Shown here piece by piece: positions 1-5,568 of a stretch of DNA of 7,611 nucleotides. The stretch's first letter is position 1, and every line of letters begins with the position of its first letter. Source of the stretch: Methylorubrum extorquens (GTDB taxonomy: Bacteria > Pseudomonadota > Alphaproteobacteria > Rhizobiales > Beijerinckiaceae); assembly GCA_019695455.1 (NCBI GenBank), contig JAEUAC010000271.1, positions 1 to 7,611 of the forward strand, written 5' to 3'. The notes under the pieces were generated by a model, which had not been told where the DNA came from, did not search any database, and saw only the letters and a list, made by a program, of their open reading frames with translations. The translations under genes and the position numbers were made by a program.

Positions 1-128
1 GCCGGCATGGCGGGCTCGGACCGGGCGGGGGCGACGGGGAGGGCCGCGAGCCCCAGGAGCACGATCGCGGCGGCCGGCCGGCCGGGCCGCCGGAGTGGTC
101 TCGCACCCGATCCTATGCTATCGGCCAC
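1..128 (-). CDS. Possible secreted protein, N-terminal part only (runs off the left edge)
   Basis: Reading leftwards from a GTG at 128-126, an open frame runs off the window edge. It encodes an arginine-rich N-terminus (RPLRRPGRP), a hydrophobic stretch (AAAIVLLGLAALPVAPA) and then RSEPAMP. This has the layout of a Sec signal peptide: positive n-region, hydrophobic core and an A-P-A cleavage motif. Only about 42 residues are visible, so no function can be assigned. No convincing ribosome binding site precedes the GTG, and the start is uncertain. It would diverge from the tRNA-Arg gene to its right. The signal-peptide pattern is the only support, and in such GC-rich DNA a chance open frame is a real alternative. 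Confidence 0.35.
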   Translation of the reverse strand, partial: MADSIGSGARPLRRPGRPAAAIVLLGLAALPVAPARSEPAMP

Positions 129-166
129 CCGTCTGGTCCAGGGTCCGCGTTCCGGTCGGCAGGCAG

Positions 167-172
167 GATAAT
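167..172 (+). promoter_or_regulatory. Candidate -10 element of the tRNA-Arg gene
   Basis: GATAAT matches the TATAAT consensus at five of six positions and stands out in very GC-rich DNA. It lies about 36 bases before the tRNA 5' end, which would give a 5' leader of roughly 28-30 nt. No good -35 hexamer is visible at the expected distance, so this is only a candidate. Confidence 0.3.
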
Positions 173-207
173 CCCGCGCCGCCCGGAGGACCACCGCCTC
201 GGCATGT

Positions 208-284
208 GTCCCGGTAGCTCAGCAGGATAGAGCACAGGTTTCCTAAACCTGGGGTCAGGGGTTCGATTCCCTTCCGGGACACCA
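208..284 (+). tRNA. tRNA-Arg, anticodon CCT
   Basis: All parts of the cloverleaf can be read. The acceptor stem is GTCCCGG (208-214) with CCGGGAC (274-280), followed by discriminator A281 and an encoded CCA at 282-284. The D arm begins with TAGCTCAGC. The anticodon stem CAGGT/ACCTG (235-239 with 247-251) encloses the loop TTCCTAA, with anticodon CCT at 242-244. The T arm contains the canonical GTTCGATTC. The tRNA reads the arginine codon AGG, which is rare in a genome of this composition. The gene stands alone. tRNA-Arg genes are frequent attachment sites for integrative elements, but no integrase or repeated tRNA 3' end is visible nearby. Confidence 0.97.
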
Positions 285-305
285 CCGGCCGGAGCCGGCG
301 GCCGG
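285..305 (+). terminator. GC-rich hairpin directly after the tRNA
   Basis: A perfect 7-bp inverted repeat, CCGGCCG (285-291) with CGGCCGG (299-305), encloses a 7-base loop and begins at the base after the encoded CCA. The position suits termination or 3' processing of the tRNA transcript. No T-run follows, so it is not a classical intrinsic terminator. Confidence 0.4.
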
Positions 306-359
306 CATCCCCGTCCCGCCACGCTTGACTCGCGCGGGATCGCATGGGCCGATGAGGCC

Positions 360-614
360 GTGACGGATCCGGATTCCCCTGCCCTCGCGGGCCTGCCCGA
401 GCCCGCGGCGGACATCGCGGTCGAGTGCCTGCATTGCGGGCGCGCCTCCGTGCTGCGCGCCGAGGCGCTGTCGCCGGGCCTGCCTCTCGTGCACCTGACC
501 AAGCGGCTGCGCTGCTCGGAATGCGGCTCGCGCGCCGTCAAGGCCGTCCGGGTCGAGACCCCGCGCGACGTGGCCCGGACGATCCGGTCGCGGATCCGGG
601 CGCGGCGGGCCTGA
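360..614 (+). CDS. Small zinc-ribbon-like protein, function unknown
   Basis: This 84-residue soluble protein carries two CxxC pairs, CLHC (C23, C26) and CSEC (C52, C55), separated by 25 residues. Such spacing would bind one zinc ion in a zinc-ribbon fold. The pairs flank a segment with KRLRC, and the tail is very basic (RTIRSRIRARRA), which suggests contact with nucleic acid or a protein partner. No signal peptide or membrane segment is present. The start is GTG at 360 with a GAGG at 354-357, an unusually short spacing. No other start codon is in frame nearby. The cysteine pattern and a close upstream tRNA support a real gene, but I do not recognise a named family. It precedes the dehydrogenase gene by 83 bases on the same strand. 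Confidence 0.72.
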   Translation: MTDPDSPALAGLPEPAADIAVECLHCGRASVLRAEALSPGLPLVHLTKRLRCSECGSRAVKAVRVETPRDVARTIRSRIRARRA

Positions 615-626
615 CTGACGGCCCGC
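605..626 (+). terminator. Hairpin spanning the stop codon of the zinc-ribbon gene
   Basis: A perfect 7-bp inverted repeat, GCGGGCC (605-611) with GGCCCGC (620-626), encloses the 8-base loop TGACTGAC, whose first three bases are the stop codon. It could end transcription before the dehydrogenase gene. There is no T-run, and short GC palindromes are common by chance here. Confidence 0.22.
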
Positions 627-684
627 GGCGCGCGCACAGCCCTGACGAACGACACGCGACGAACGAGCCGGGGAACCGCCCGGC

Positions 685-690
685 GGAGGA
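685..690 (+). promoter_or_regulatory. Ribosome binding site fixing the TTG start of the dehydrogenase
   Basis: GGAGGA lies 7 bases before TTG at 698-700. It is a near-perfect Shine-Dalgarno sequence at good spacing. It is the main reason to start the protein here rather than at the more upstream in-frame ATG at 425, which would overlap the zinc-ribbon gene. Confidence 0.75.
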
Positions 691-697
691 AGCAGAC

Positions 698-1657
698 TTG
701 AGCGACGCCCCCATCCTGATGCTGTCCCCGATGGCGCCCCACGTGATCGAGAGCCTGGACGGCGCGTTCGCGCTGAAGAAGGCCTGGGAGGCGCCGGACC
801 GGGAGGCGTTCCTGGCGGAGGTCGGCCCGACCATCCGGGGCCTCGCCATGGCGGGCCATGCCCGCGTGGACGGAGCCTTCCTCGACCGGTTCCCCAAGCT
901 CGAGATCGTGTCGAGCTTCGGCGTCGGCTACGACCACATCGACGCCGCCGAGGCCGGACGGCGCGGCGTGATGGTCACCAACACGCCCGACGTGCTGACG
1001 GACGAGGTCGCGGACCTCGCCATCGGCCTGCTCCTCTCCACGCTGCGCCACCTGCCCCAGGTCGATCGCTATCTCCGGGCGGGCAAGTGGCTCGAGAAGC
1101 CCTACCCGCTCACGCCGACGCTGCGCGGGCGGCGGATCGGCATCCTGGGCCTCGGCCGCATCGGCAAGGCGGTCGCGCGGCGGCTCGAGGGCTTCGGCGT
1201 CGAGATCGCCTATCACGGCCGCTCGAAGCAGGAGGGCGTGCCCTATCGCTACTACCCGACGCTCGTCGACATGGCGCGCGACGTCCACGTGCTCCTGTCC
1301 GTGGCGCCGGGCGGCGCGGAGACGGACCGGATGATCGACGCCACGGTCCTGCAGGCGCTGGGGCCGGACGGCGTGCTCATCAACGTCGGCCGCGGCACGG
1401 TGGTCGACGAGCCGGCCCTCGTCGAGGCACTGCGCGCGAAGACCATCCTGTCCGCCGGCCTCGACGTCTTCGCGGACGAGCCGCGGGTGCCGCAGGCGCT
1501 GATCGACATGGACCACATCGTGCTCCTGCCGCATGTCGGCTCCGCCTCCGTCGAGACGCGCCGGGCCATGGGCCAGCTCGTGGTCGACAACCTCGCCTCC
1601 TGGTTCGACGGCAAGGGCCCGCTCACGCCCGTCGCCGAGACGCCCGTCCGGCGCTGA
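698..1657 (+). CDS. NAD(P)-dependent D-2-hydroxyacid dehydrogenase (glyoxylate/hydroxypyruvate reductase type)
   Basis: This 319-residue protein has the usual length and fold of the D-isomer 2-hydroxyacid dehydrogenases. The Rossmann motif GLGRIG is at 151-156. The substrate-domain segment FGVGYDHID is at 74-82. The catalytic Arg is R232 (NVGRGTVVDE), the Glu is E261 (DVFADEP) and the His is H279 (LPHVGSAS). After the second strand of the Rossmann fold comes HGRSK (173-177). A basic/hydroxyl pair there, in place of an acidic residue, suggests NADPH preference. The family reduces glyoxylate, hydroxypyruvate or similar 2-ketoacids in the cytosol. In this part of the family GhrB/GRHPR-like activity is most likely, but the exact substrate cannot be read from sequence. 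The start is TTG with a strong ribosome binding site. It lies between the zinc-ribbon and hydrolase genes, all on the plus strand. Confidence 0.93.
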   Translation: MSDAPILMLSPMAPHVIESLDGAFALKKAWEAPDREAFLAEVGPTIRGLAMAGHARVDGAFLDRFPKLEIVSSFGVGYDHIDAAEAGRRGVMVTNTPDVLTDEVADLAIGLLLSTLRHLPQVDRYLRAGKWLEKPYPLTPTLRGRRIGILGLGRIGKAVARRLEGFGVEIAYHGRSKQEGVPYRYYPTLVDMARDVHVLLSVAPGGAETDRMIDATVLQALGPDGVLINVGRGTVVDEPALVEALRAKTILSAGLDVFADEPRVPQALIDMDHIVLLPHVGSASVETRRAMGQLVVDNLASWFDGKGPLTPVAETPVRR

Positions 1658-1674
1658 CGGTCCGGCCTCCGTCA

Positions 1675-1700
1675 CCGTGCCGCGTTGCGCCGCGGCACGG
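1675..1700 (+). terminator. Perfect 10-bp hairpin between dehydrogenase and hydrolase genes
   Basis: CCGTGCCGCG (1675-1684) is the exact reverse complement of CGCGGCACGG (1691-1700), with a 6-base loop TTGCGC. It starts 18 bases after the dehydrogenase stop codon. The position suits a terminator or attenuator, although there is no T-run. It is the strongest short hairpin noted in the left half of the window. Confidence 0.42.
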
Positions 1701-1710
1701 CCGCTCCGAT

Positions 1711-1727
1711 CTCTCCGGCGGGAGAGG
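1711..1727 (+). promoter_or_regulatory. Ribosome binding site of the hydrolase, inside a small hairpin
   Basis: GGAGAGG (1721-1727) is a good Shine-Dalgarno sequence before ATG 1731. Its first six bases pair perfectly with CTCTCC at 1711-1716 across a 4-base loop (GGCG). In mRNA this would hide the ribosome binding site, so translation could depend on melting or on an alternative fold with the preceding 10-bp hairpin. The pairing is directly visible; a regulatory role is inference. Confidence 0.4.
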
Positions 1728-1730
1728 CGC

Positions 1731-2441
1731 ATGGATCGACGGAGCATGATGACGGGAGCCGCGGCGACCGGCCTCGCGGGCGCGGCCCGGGCCGATGACG
1801 GCCCGGCCGGCTTCGACAGGGGCGGCGTCCGGATCGCGGTCGAATGGTTCGCGGCCGCGGGCGGCGGCCCGGCGCCCGCCGTGCTGCTGCTGCACGGGGC
1901 CGACGGCCTCACGTATGCCGAAAGGTATCGCCTCGCGGCGGGCCTCGTCGCGGGATCGGGCTACCACGTCGCCCTGCCGCACTACCTCGACCGCACGGGC
2001 GAGCGCCGGGTCTCCTATGCCACGCTGCGCGAGCGCTATCCGCTCTGGGCCGGCACGGTGCGGGACGCGCTCGGCTGGCTCGGCCGGCAGCCGGGCGTGG
2101 ATCCGGGCCGGCTCGGCCTCGTCGGCATCTCGCTCGGCGCGGCCCTGTCGCTGACGGTCGCTGCGGGGGACCCGCGCGTGAAGGCGGTCGTGGACACGTC
2201 GGGCCCCCTGCCGGAGGGCCTGGAGGGGCGCCTGCCCCCGACCCTGATCCTGCACGGCGACGCGGACCGCATCGTGCCGGTCTCCAACGCGCGCGCCATC
2301 GCGCGCCTCCTGGCGGACGCGGGCACGCCGCACGAGATCCAGGTCTATCCGGGCCAGGGCCACGTCCTGACGGGCCCGGCCCAGTTCGACGCCGCGACGC
2401 GGATCGCGGCCTTTCTCGGCCGCCACCTGCGCGGCGCGTGA
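1731..2441 (+). CDS. Dienelactone-hydrolase-like alpha/beta hydrolase with Tat signal
   Basis: This 236-residue protein begins MDRRSMMTGAAATGLAGAARA. The twin-arginine pair (R3-R4), mild hydrophobic stretch and A-R-A cleavage motif before D22 indicate export by the Tat system. The mature part is an alpha/beta hydrolase. An oxyanion-region LLLHG is at 52-56, the nucleophile elbow G-I-S134-L-G is at 132-136, the acid is D179 in HGDADRIVP, and the base is H211 in GQGH. The whole resembles the dienelactone hydrolase family, but the nucleophile is serine where classical members use cysteine, so a carboxylesterase-type reaction is more likely. The substrate is unknown. ATG 1731 has a good ribosome binding site. 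Its stop lies 4 bases from the convergent ribA stop. Confidence 0.9.
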   Translation: MDRRSMMTGAAATGLAGAARADDGPAGFDRGGVRIAVEWFAAAGGGPAPAVLLLHGADGLTYAERYRLAAGLVAGSGYHVALPHYLDRTGERRVSYATLRERYPLWAGTVRDALGWLGRQPGVDPGRLGLVGISLGAALSLTVAAGDPRVKAVVDTSGPLPEGLEGRLPPTLILHGDADRIVPVSNARAIARLLADAGTPHEIQVYPGQGHVLTGPAQFDAATRIAAFLGRHLRGA

Positions 2442-2445
2442 GCGG

Positions 2446-3561
2446 CTAGTCGCCGGCCGTGCCGCTCCCCTTGGCCGGCTCGAAGCCGAGGAGATGGCCG
2501 GCGCGGTCGCGCTTCGCGGCGAGGTAGAGCCGGTTCTCGGCCGTCACGCGGGCCGGGGCGCGCTGGTGCGACACGACCTGCAGGCCGGCCCGCTCGAGGG
2601 CCGCGATCTTGTCCGGGTTGTTGGTGATGAGCCGGACCCGCTCGACGCCCAGGCCGCGCAGCATGGCGGCCGCGAAGTCGAACCGGCGCTGGTCGGGCCC
2701 GAAGCCCAGCATCTCGTCGGCGTCGTAGGTGTCGTAGCCCTGCGATTGCAGCTTGTAGGCCCGGATCTTGTTCGCGATCCCGTTCCCGCGCCCCTCCTGG
2801 TCGAGGTAGAGCAGGACGCCGCCGCCGTTCTCCGCCATGGTGCGGACCGACAGGCGCAGCTGGTCGCCGCAATCGCATTTCAGGCTGCCGAACAGGTCGC
2901 CCGTGAGGCAGGCGGAGTGGAGCCGCACGAGCACGGGCTCCGCGAGGTCCGGCCGGCCCACGATCACGGCGACCTGGTCGCGCAGTCCCTCGCCGCCGCG
3001 GAACACGACGAACTCGGTCTCGGGCGCCTCCTCGAGCGGCACCGGCGCCCGGCCCACGATGGCGAGCTCGCGCACCTGCCGGTCGCGATAGGTGCGGATC
3101 GCCTCGCTCGTCACCCGCAGGATGGAGCCGTCCGCCTCCACGGCGCGCCCCAGCGGCACCACGACGACGGCCGGCAGCGCCAGGGCCAGCCGGGCGAGTT
3201 CCAGCGCGTCCTCGTCGAGATCCGTCGTCGCCCGCACGGGCGCGTCGATGCGGGCGTCCAGCGTGAAGGCGAGCGACTGGACCCGCGCGTGGTCGACCAC
3301 CGGCAGCGCGACCGCGCCGTTCTCGCGCCGGTCGAGACCGAGGCGGCGGAGGCGCGCCGCCGGCAGGACGAGCCGCGCCCCGTGGCCCCGCACGGCGTCG
3401 AGCCGGCCCGCGGTCTCGGGCCCGAGATCCTCCACGCCCTGGACGAGCGCGGTCGCGTCGCCCGCGTCCAGGAGGACGGGCCGCGCCATCCGCATCTCGG
3501 CGATGGCGCGTTCGACGGAGGTCCGCTCGAAGCTGTCGGACAGGCTGAGGGTGACACGCAT
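2446..3561 (-). CDS. ribA: GTP cyclohydrolase II with N-terminal RibB-like remnant
   Basis: This cytosolic enzyme opens GTP to 2,5-diamino-6-ribosylamino-pyrimidinone phosphate, the first step of riboflavin synthesis. The protein has 371 residues. The C-terminal half (about 180-360) is canonical RibA. The zinc ligands are C218, C229 and C231 (HSACLTGDLFGSLKCDC). DQEGRGNGIANKIRAY includes Y269. D290 and R292 in GFGPDQRRF align with E. coli D126 and R128. LITNNPDKI and GHLLGF complete the match. The first roughly 170 residues resemble 3,4-dihydroxybutanone-phosphate synthase (ERAIAEMRMARPVLLD, RGHGARLVL, LRRLGL) but lack its acidic DEDRENEGD signature, so that activity should be absent. ATG 3561 is the furthest-upstream start available in this frame and has no clear Shine-Dalgarno sequence. 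The gene stands alone, convergent with the hydrolase gene. Confidence 0.96.
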   Translation of the reverse strand: MRVTLSLSDSFERTSVERAIAEMRMARPVLLDAGDATALVQGVEDLGPETAGRLDAVRGHGARLVLPAARLRRLGLDRRENGAVALPVVDHARVQSLAFTLDARIDAPVRATTDLDEDALELARLALALPAVVVVPLGRAVEADGSILRVTSEAIRTYRDRQVRELAIVGRAPVPLEEAPETEFVVFRGGEGLRDQVAVIVGRPDLAEPVLVRLHSACLTGDLFGSLKCDCGDQLRLSVRTMAENGGGVLLYLDQEGRGNGIANKIRAYKLQSQGYDTYDADEMLGFGPDQRRFDFAAAMLRGLGVERVRLITNNPDKIAALERAGLQVVSHQRAPARVTAENRLYLAAKRDRAGHLLGFEPAKGSGTAGD

Positions 3562-3647
3562 GGAACGAGAACCGGTTCGGCCCGGGATATGGAGGCTGGG
3601 GGCTCGCCGGGCAAACGGCTCCTGGCATTCTCGTTAGCAACCGCGAC

Positions 3648-3746
3648 GTCGTCTTCCTGAGGACCTCGCAGAGGGCGTCTCGAAGGACGCACAATGGTCG
3701 CCCGTGCTTCGAGACGCCGCGTGCCGCGGTCCTCAGCAGGACGAGC
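3648..3746. repeat. Nested palindromic intergenic element (REP-like)
   Basis: The element has two concentric inverted repeats. The outer arms are 3648-3665 and 3729-3746, matching at 15 of 18 positions, including an uninterrupted CTGAGGACC/GGTCCTCAG. The inner arms are GGCGTCTCGAAG (3674-3685) and CTTCGAGACGCC (3707-3718), a perfect 12-bp match around a 21-base loop. Intergenic palindromes with TCGAAG/CTTCGAGA and CCTGAGG/CCTCAG cores are, from general knowledge, scattered in many copies through Hyphomicrobiales genomes. It sits about 40 bases downstream of the thioesterase stop and about 90 bases upstream of ribA, so its hairpin could also end or stabilise the thioesterase mRNA. The rest of the gap (3562-3647 and 3747-3787) shows nothing clear. 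Confidence 0.8.
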
Positions 3747-3787
3747 CGCGGCGCAGTCGGGCGTGCGTCAATATCCGCGTTCGGAGC

Positions 3788-4249
3788 TCACCCCTCCGGC
3801 CGCATGACGGCCTCGATGACGGCGCGCGTCTCGGCGGAGAGCGGCAGGGGGCGGCGGGTCGCGCCGTCCATGGAGACGGTGACGGCCTCGGAGGTCGCGA
3901 CGAGGCGGCCGTCGGCGCCGAAGAGCGCCTGCCCGAACGCGACGGAGGTGCGGCCGATGCGGGGGATCCAGGTCGCGATCCGCACCCGGCCCGGATAGTG
4001 GAGCTCCGCCTTGAAGTCGATGGCGACGCGGGCCAGCACGAAATAGGACCCCGCCGGCCGCGTCGGCTTCAGCCGGTGGTGCAGGAGGTTCACGCGGCCG
4101 GACTCGCAGAACACCGCGAAGGTCGCGTTGTTGACGTGGCCGTTCTGGTCCGTGTCCGAGAAGCGCAGCACGTCCTCGTTCCAGACGATGCGCGGGTCGG
4201 CCTCGCAGGCGGCGAGGTCCGGGGCGACGGGGCGGGGCGCGTCAGGCAA
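3788..4249 (-). CDS. Acyl-CoA thioesterase, YbgC/4-hydroxybenzoyl-CoA thioesterase type (hotdog fold)
   Basis: This cytosolic protein of 153 residues has the normal size of a single hotdog domain. The signature RFSDTDQNGHVNNATFAVFCESGR (29-52) is the active-site region of the family. D34 occupies the place of the catalytic Asp, followed by GHVNN, and E49 lies on the central helix. LARVAIDFKAELHYPGRVRI is the typical following strand pair. The family hydrolyses acyl-CoA or acyl-ACP thioesters, and chain length cannot be told from sequence. The likely start is TTG at 4249-4247, overlapping the last 8 bases of the M20 gene, which suggests translational coupling. No strong ribosome binding site is present, but no better start lies ahead of the first conserved strand. 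Likely co-transcribed with the M20 gene. Confidence 0.9.
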   Translation of the reverse strand: MPDAPRPVAPDLAACEADPRIVWNEDVLRFSDTDQNGHVNNATFAVFCESGRVNLLHHRLKPTRPAGSYFVLARVAIDFKAELHYPGRVRIATWIPRIGRTSVAFGQALFGADGRLVATSEAVTVSMDGATRRPLPLSAETRAVIEAVMRPEG

Positions 4250-5528
4250 GGGTCTCGGTCCCGCACCATTCGGCCACGAACAGCGCCATGGCGCCCGTGA
4301 CCCGCTTCAGGGAGGCGAGGCCCACGGCCTCGTCGTAGCCGTGGATGCCCTTGCTCGTCGGGCCGTAGCAGAGCGACGGCACCCGGTCGTAGAGCGCGTA
4401 GACGCGGCTATCGAGATAGGCCGGCGTGATGAAGGTCTCGAGCGGCGTGCCGGTGGCGCTCCGATGCGCCTCGCCGAGCACCCGCTCGGCCTCAGAGCCG
4501 GGCTCGAGCACGAAGCCCTCCGTGAAGAAGCCCGGGAAGGTGACGCGCGGCGGGTTGTTCGCCAGGAACCGGTCGGACCGGGCGAAGTCGCGCACGACCG
4601 CCTCGATGGCGGCGGCGGCCTCCCGGGCCGTCTGGCCGGGATAGATGGCGATGCGGCACTGGAGCCTGCACCAGGCCGGCACGGAGGACGCCCAGTCGCC
4701 GCCCTCGATCCGGCCGACGATCAGGTTGATCGGGTGCTCCTCGTCGCCGAAATGGGCGTGCTCGCCCTTCTCGGCGTTCCAGCGCGTCTCGAGCTCGCGC
4801 AGCGCGCCGACGACCCGGTAGGCCGCGTCGATCGCGTTCTGGCCCGATCCCATCTCGCGCACGTGGACGGGCACGCCGCGCACCTCGACGTCGAACCAGA
4901 GCACGCCGCAATTCGCCCGGACGAGCCGTTCGGCCTCGGGCTCCGGGATGAGGACCGCGTCGGCCCGGTAGCCGCGCAGATGCGTCATGAGGGCCCCGTT
5001 GCCGGTCGATTCCTCCTCGACGACGGACTGGACCGTCACGGTCGCGGCCGGCTGCAGGCCGATCCGGCGCAGCGCGTCCAGGCAGGCGAGCATGGCGGCG
5101 TGGCCGGCCTTCATGTCCGCGCCGCCGCGGCCGTACAGCCAGTCGCCCTCGATCGCGGGCTCGAAGGGCGGACGCGTCCACATGTCGGCCGGCCCCGGCG
5201 GCACGACGTCGACATGCGATTGCAGGATCAGCGACCGGCCCCGCTCGTCGCGCGGCCGGTGGATGCCGACCACGATCGGCGCCTCCGAATGCGCGGGCGA
5301 GAAGGGCGACCCGCCCGGATGGGCGGCGATCGCCGCCTCGTCCATGCCGAAGCGGTCCATGGCGAGGCCGCGATCCTTGAACAGCCGGAAGACGTGGTCC
5401 TGGATCGCCTGCTCGTCGCCGCGGGTGGACGGGAAGCGGATCAGGTCGCGGGTCGCGTCGACCTGGGCGGCGAAGCCCTCCTCGACGGAGGCCAGGATGC
5501 GGTCGCGGAGGGATGGATCGAGAGGCAT
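4242..5528 (-). CDS. M20 family metallopeptidase/deacylase (ArgE/DapE-like)
   Basis: This 428-residue cytosolic protein has the usual length of ArgE/DapE-type amidohydrolases, which remove acyl groups from amino acids or cleave small peptides using two metal ions. Ligands and catalytic residues are in order: H105 with D107 (SHVDVVP), D138 (GRGGADMKAGH), E172-E173 (VVEEESTGNGAL, the first being the general base), E196 (IPEPE) and H396 (KGIHGYDE). The dimerisation insert lies at about 205-320 (VRGVPVHV, GSGQNAIDAAYRVV). All metal sites appear intact. The substrate cannot be fixed; it is unlikely to be the dedicated argE or dapE enzyme, since no arginine or lysine synthesis gene is near. ATG 5528 has AGGGA four bases upstream; a longer frame exists but lacks such support. 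The gene diverges from cyaC and overlaps the downstream thioesterase gene. Confidence 0.92.
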   Translation of the reverse strand: MPLDPSLRDRILASVEEGFAAQVDATRDLIRFPSTRGDEQAIQDHVFRLFKDRGLAMDRFGMDEAAIAAHPGGSPFSPAHSEAPIVVGIHRPRDERGRSLILQSHVDVVPPGPADMWTRPPFEPAIEGDWLYGRGGADMKAGHAAMLACLDALRRIGLQPAATVTVQSVVEEESTGNGALMTHLRGYRADAVLIPEPEAERLVRANCGVLWFDVEVRGVPVHVREMGSGQNAIDAAYRVVGALRELETRWNAEKGEHAHFGDEEHPINLIVGRIEGGDWASSVPAWCRLQCRIAIYPGQTAREAAAAIEAVVRDFARSDRFLANNPPRVTFPGFFTEGFVLEPGSEAERVLGEAHRSATGTPLETFITPAYLDSRVYALYDRVPSLCYGPTSKGIHGYDEAVGLASLKRVTGAMALFVAEWCGTETLA

Positions 5529-5568
5529 CGGGTCCCTATGGCTGGCGGGTGCGGCGGAGAGCCTTCCC
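5529..5568. promoter_or_regulatory. 40-bp divergent start region between the M20 and cyaC genes
   Basis: The two start codons are separated by only 40 bp. This space holds the M20 ribosome binding site (AGGGA, minus, 5533-5537) and the cyaC site (GGAGA, plus, 5556-5560). No clear -35/-10 pair fits in the gap, so at least one promoter probably lies inside the neighbouring coding region. Control of the two genes is therefore likely to be linked physically. Confidence 0.4.

Noticed and set aside
208..284. Integration site at tRNA-Arg(CCT)
   Set aside because: tRNA-Arg genes often serve as att sites, but there is no integrase and I saw no duplicated tRNA 3' end in the window.
425..697. N-terminal extension of the dehydrogenase from an upstream ATG at 425
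   Set aside because: It would overlap the zinc-ribbon gene out of frame, adds 91 residues not expected in the family, and ignores the strong ribosome binding site before TTG 698.
113..1912. A 599-residue minus-strand open frame whose C-terminal part reads GNRTPDPRFRKPVLYPAEL
   Set aside because: That peptide is the antisense translation of the tRNA-Arg gene, a well-known false protein in GC-rich genomes. The rest lies opposite the dehydrogenase gene and is composed of low-complexity arginine/alanine/glycine sequence.
2345..3694. A 449-residue minus-strand frame overlapping ribA
   Set aside because: It is a frame-shifted shadow of ribA; the ribA frame carries all conserved motifs.
3562..3787. 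FMN riboswitch upstream of ribA
   Set aside because: The conserved FMN-box segments were not found. The only structure in the gap is the palindromic element.
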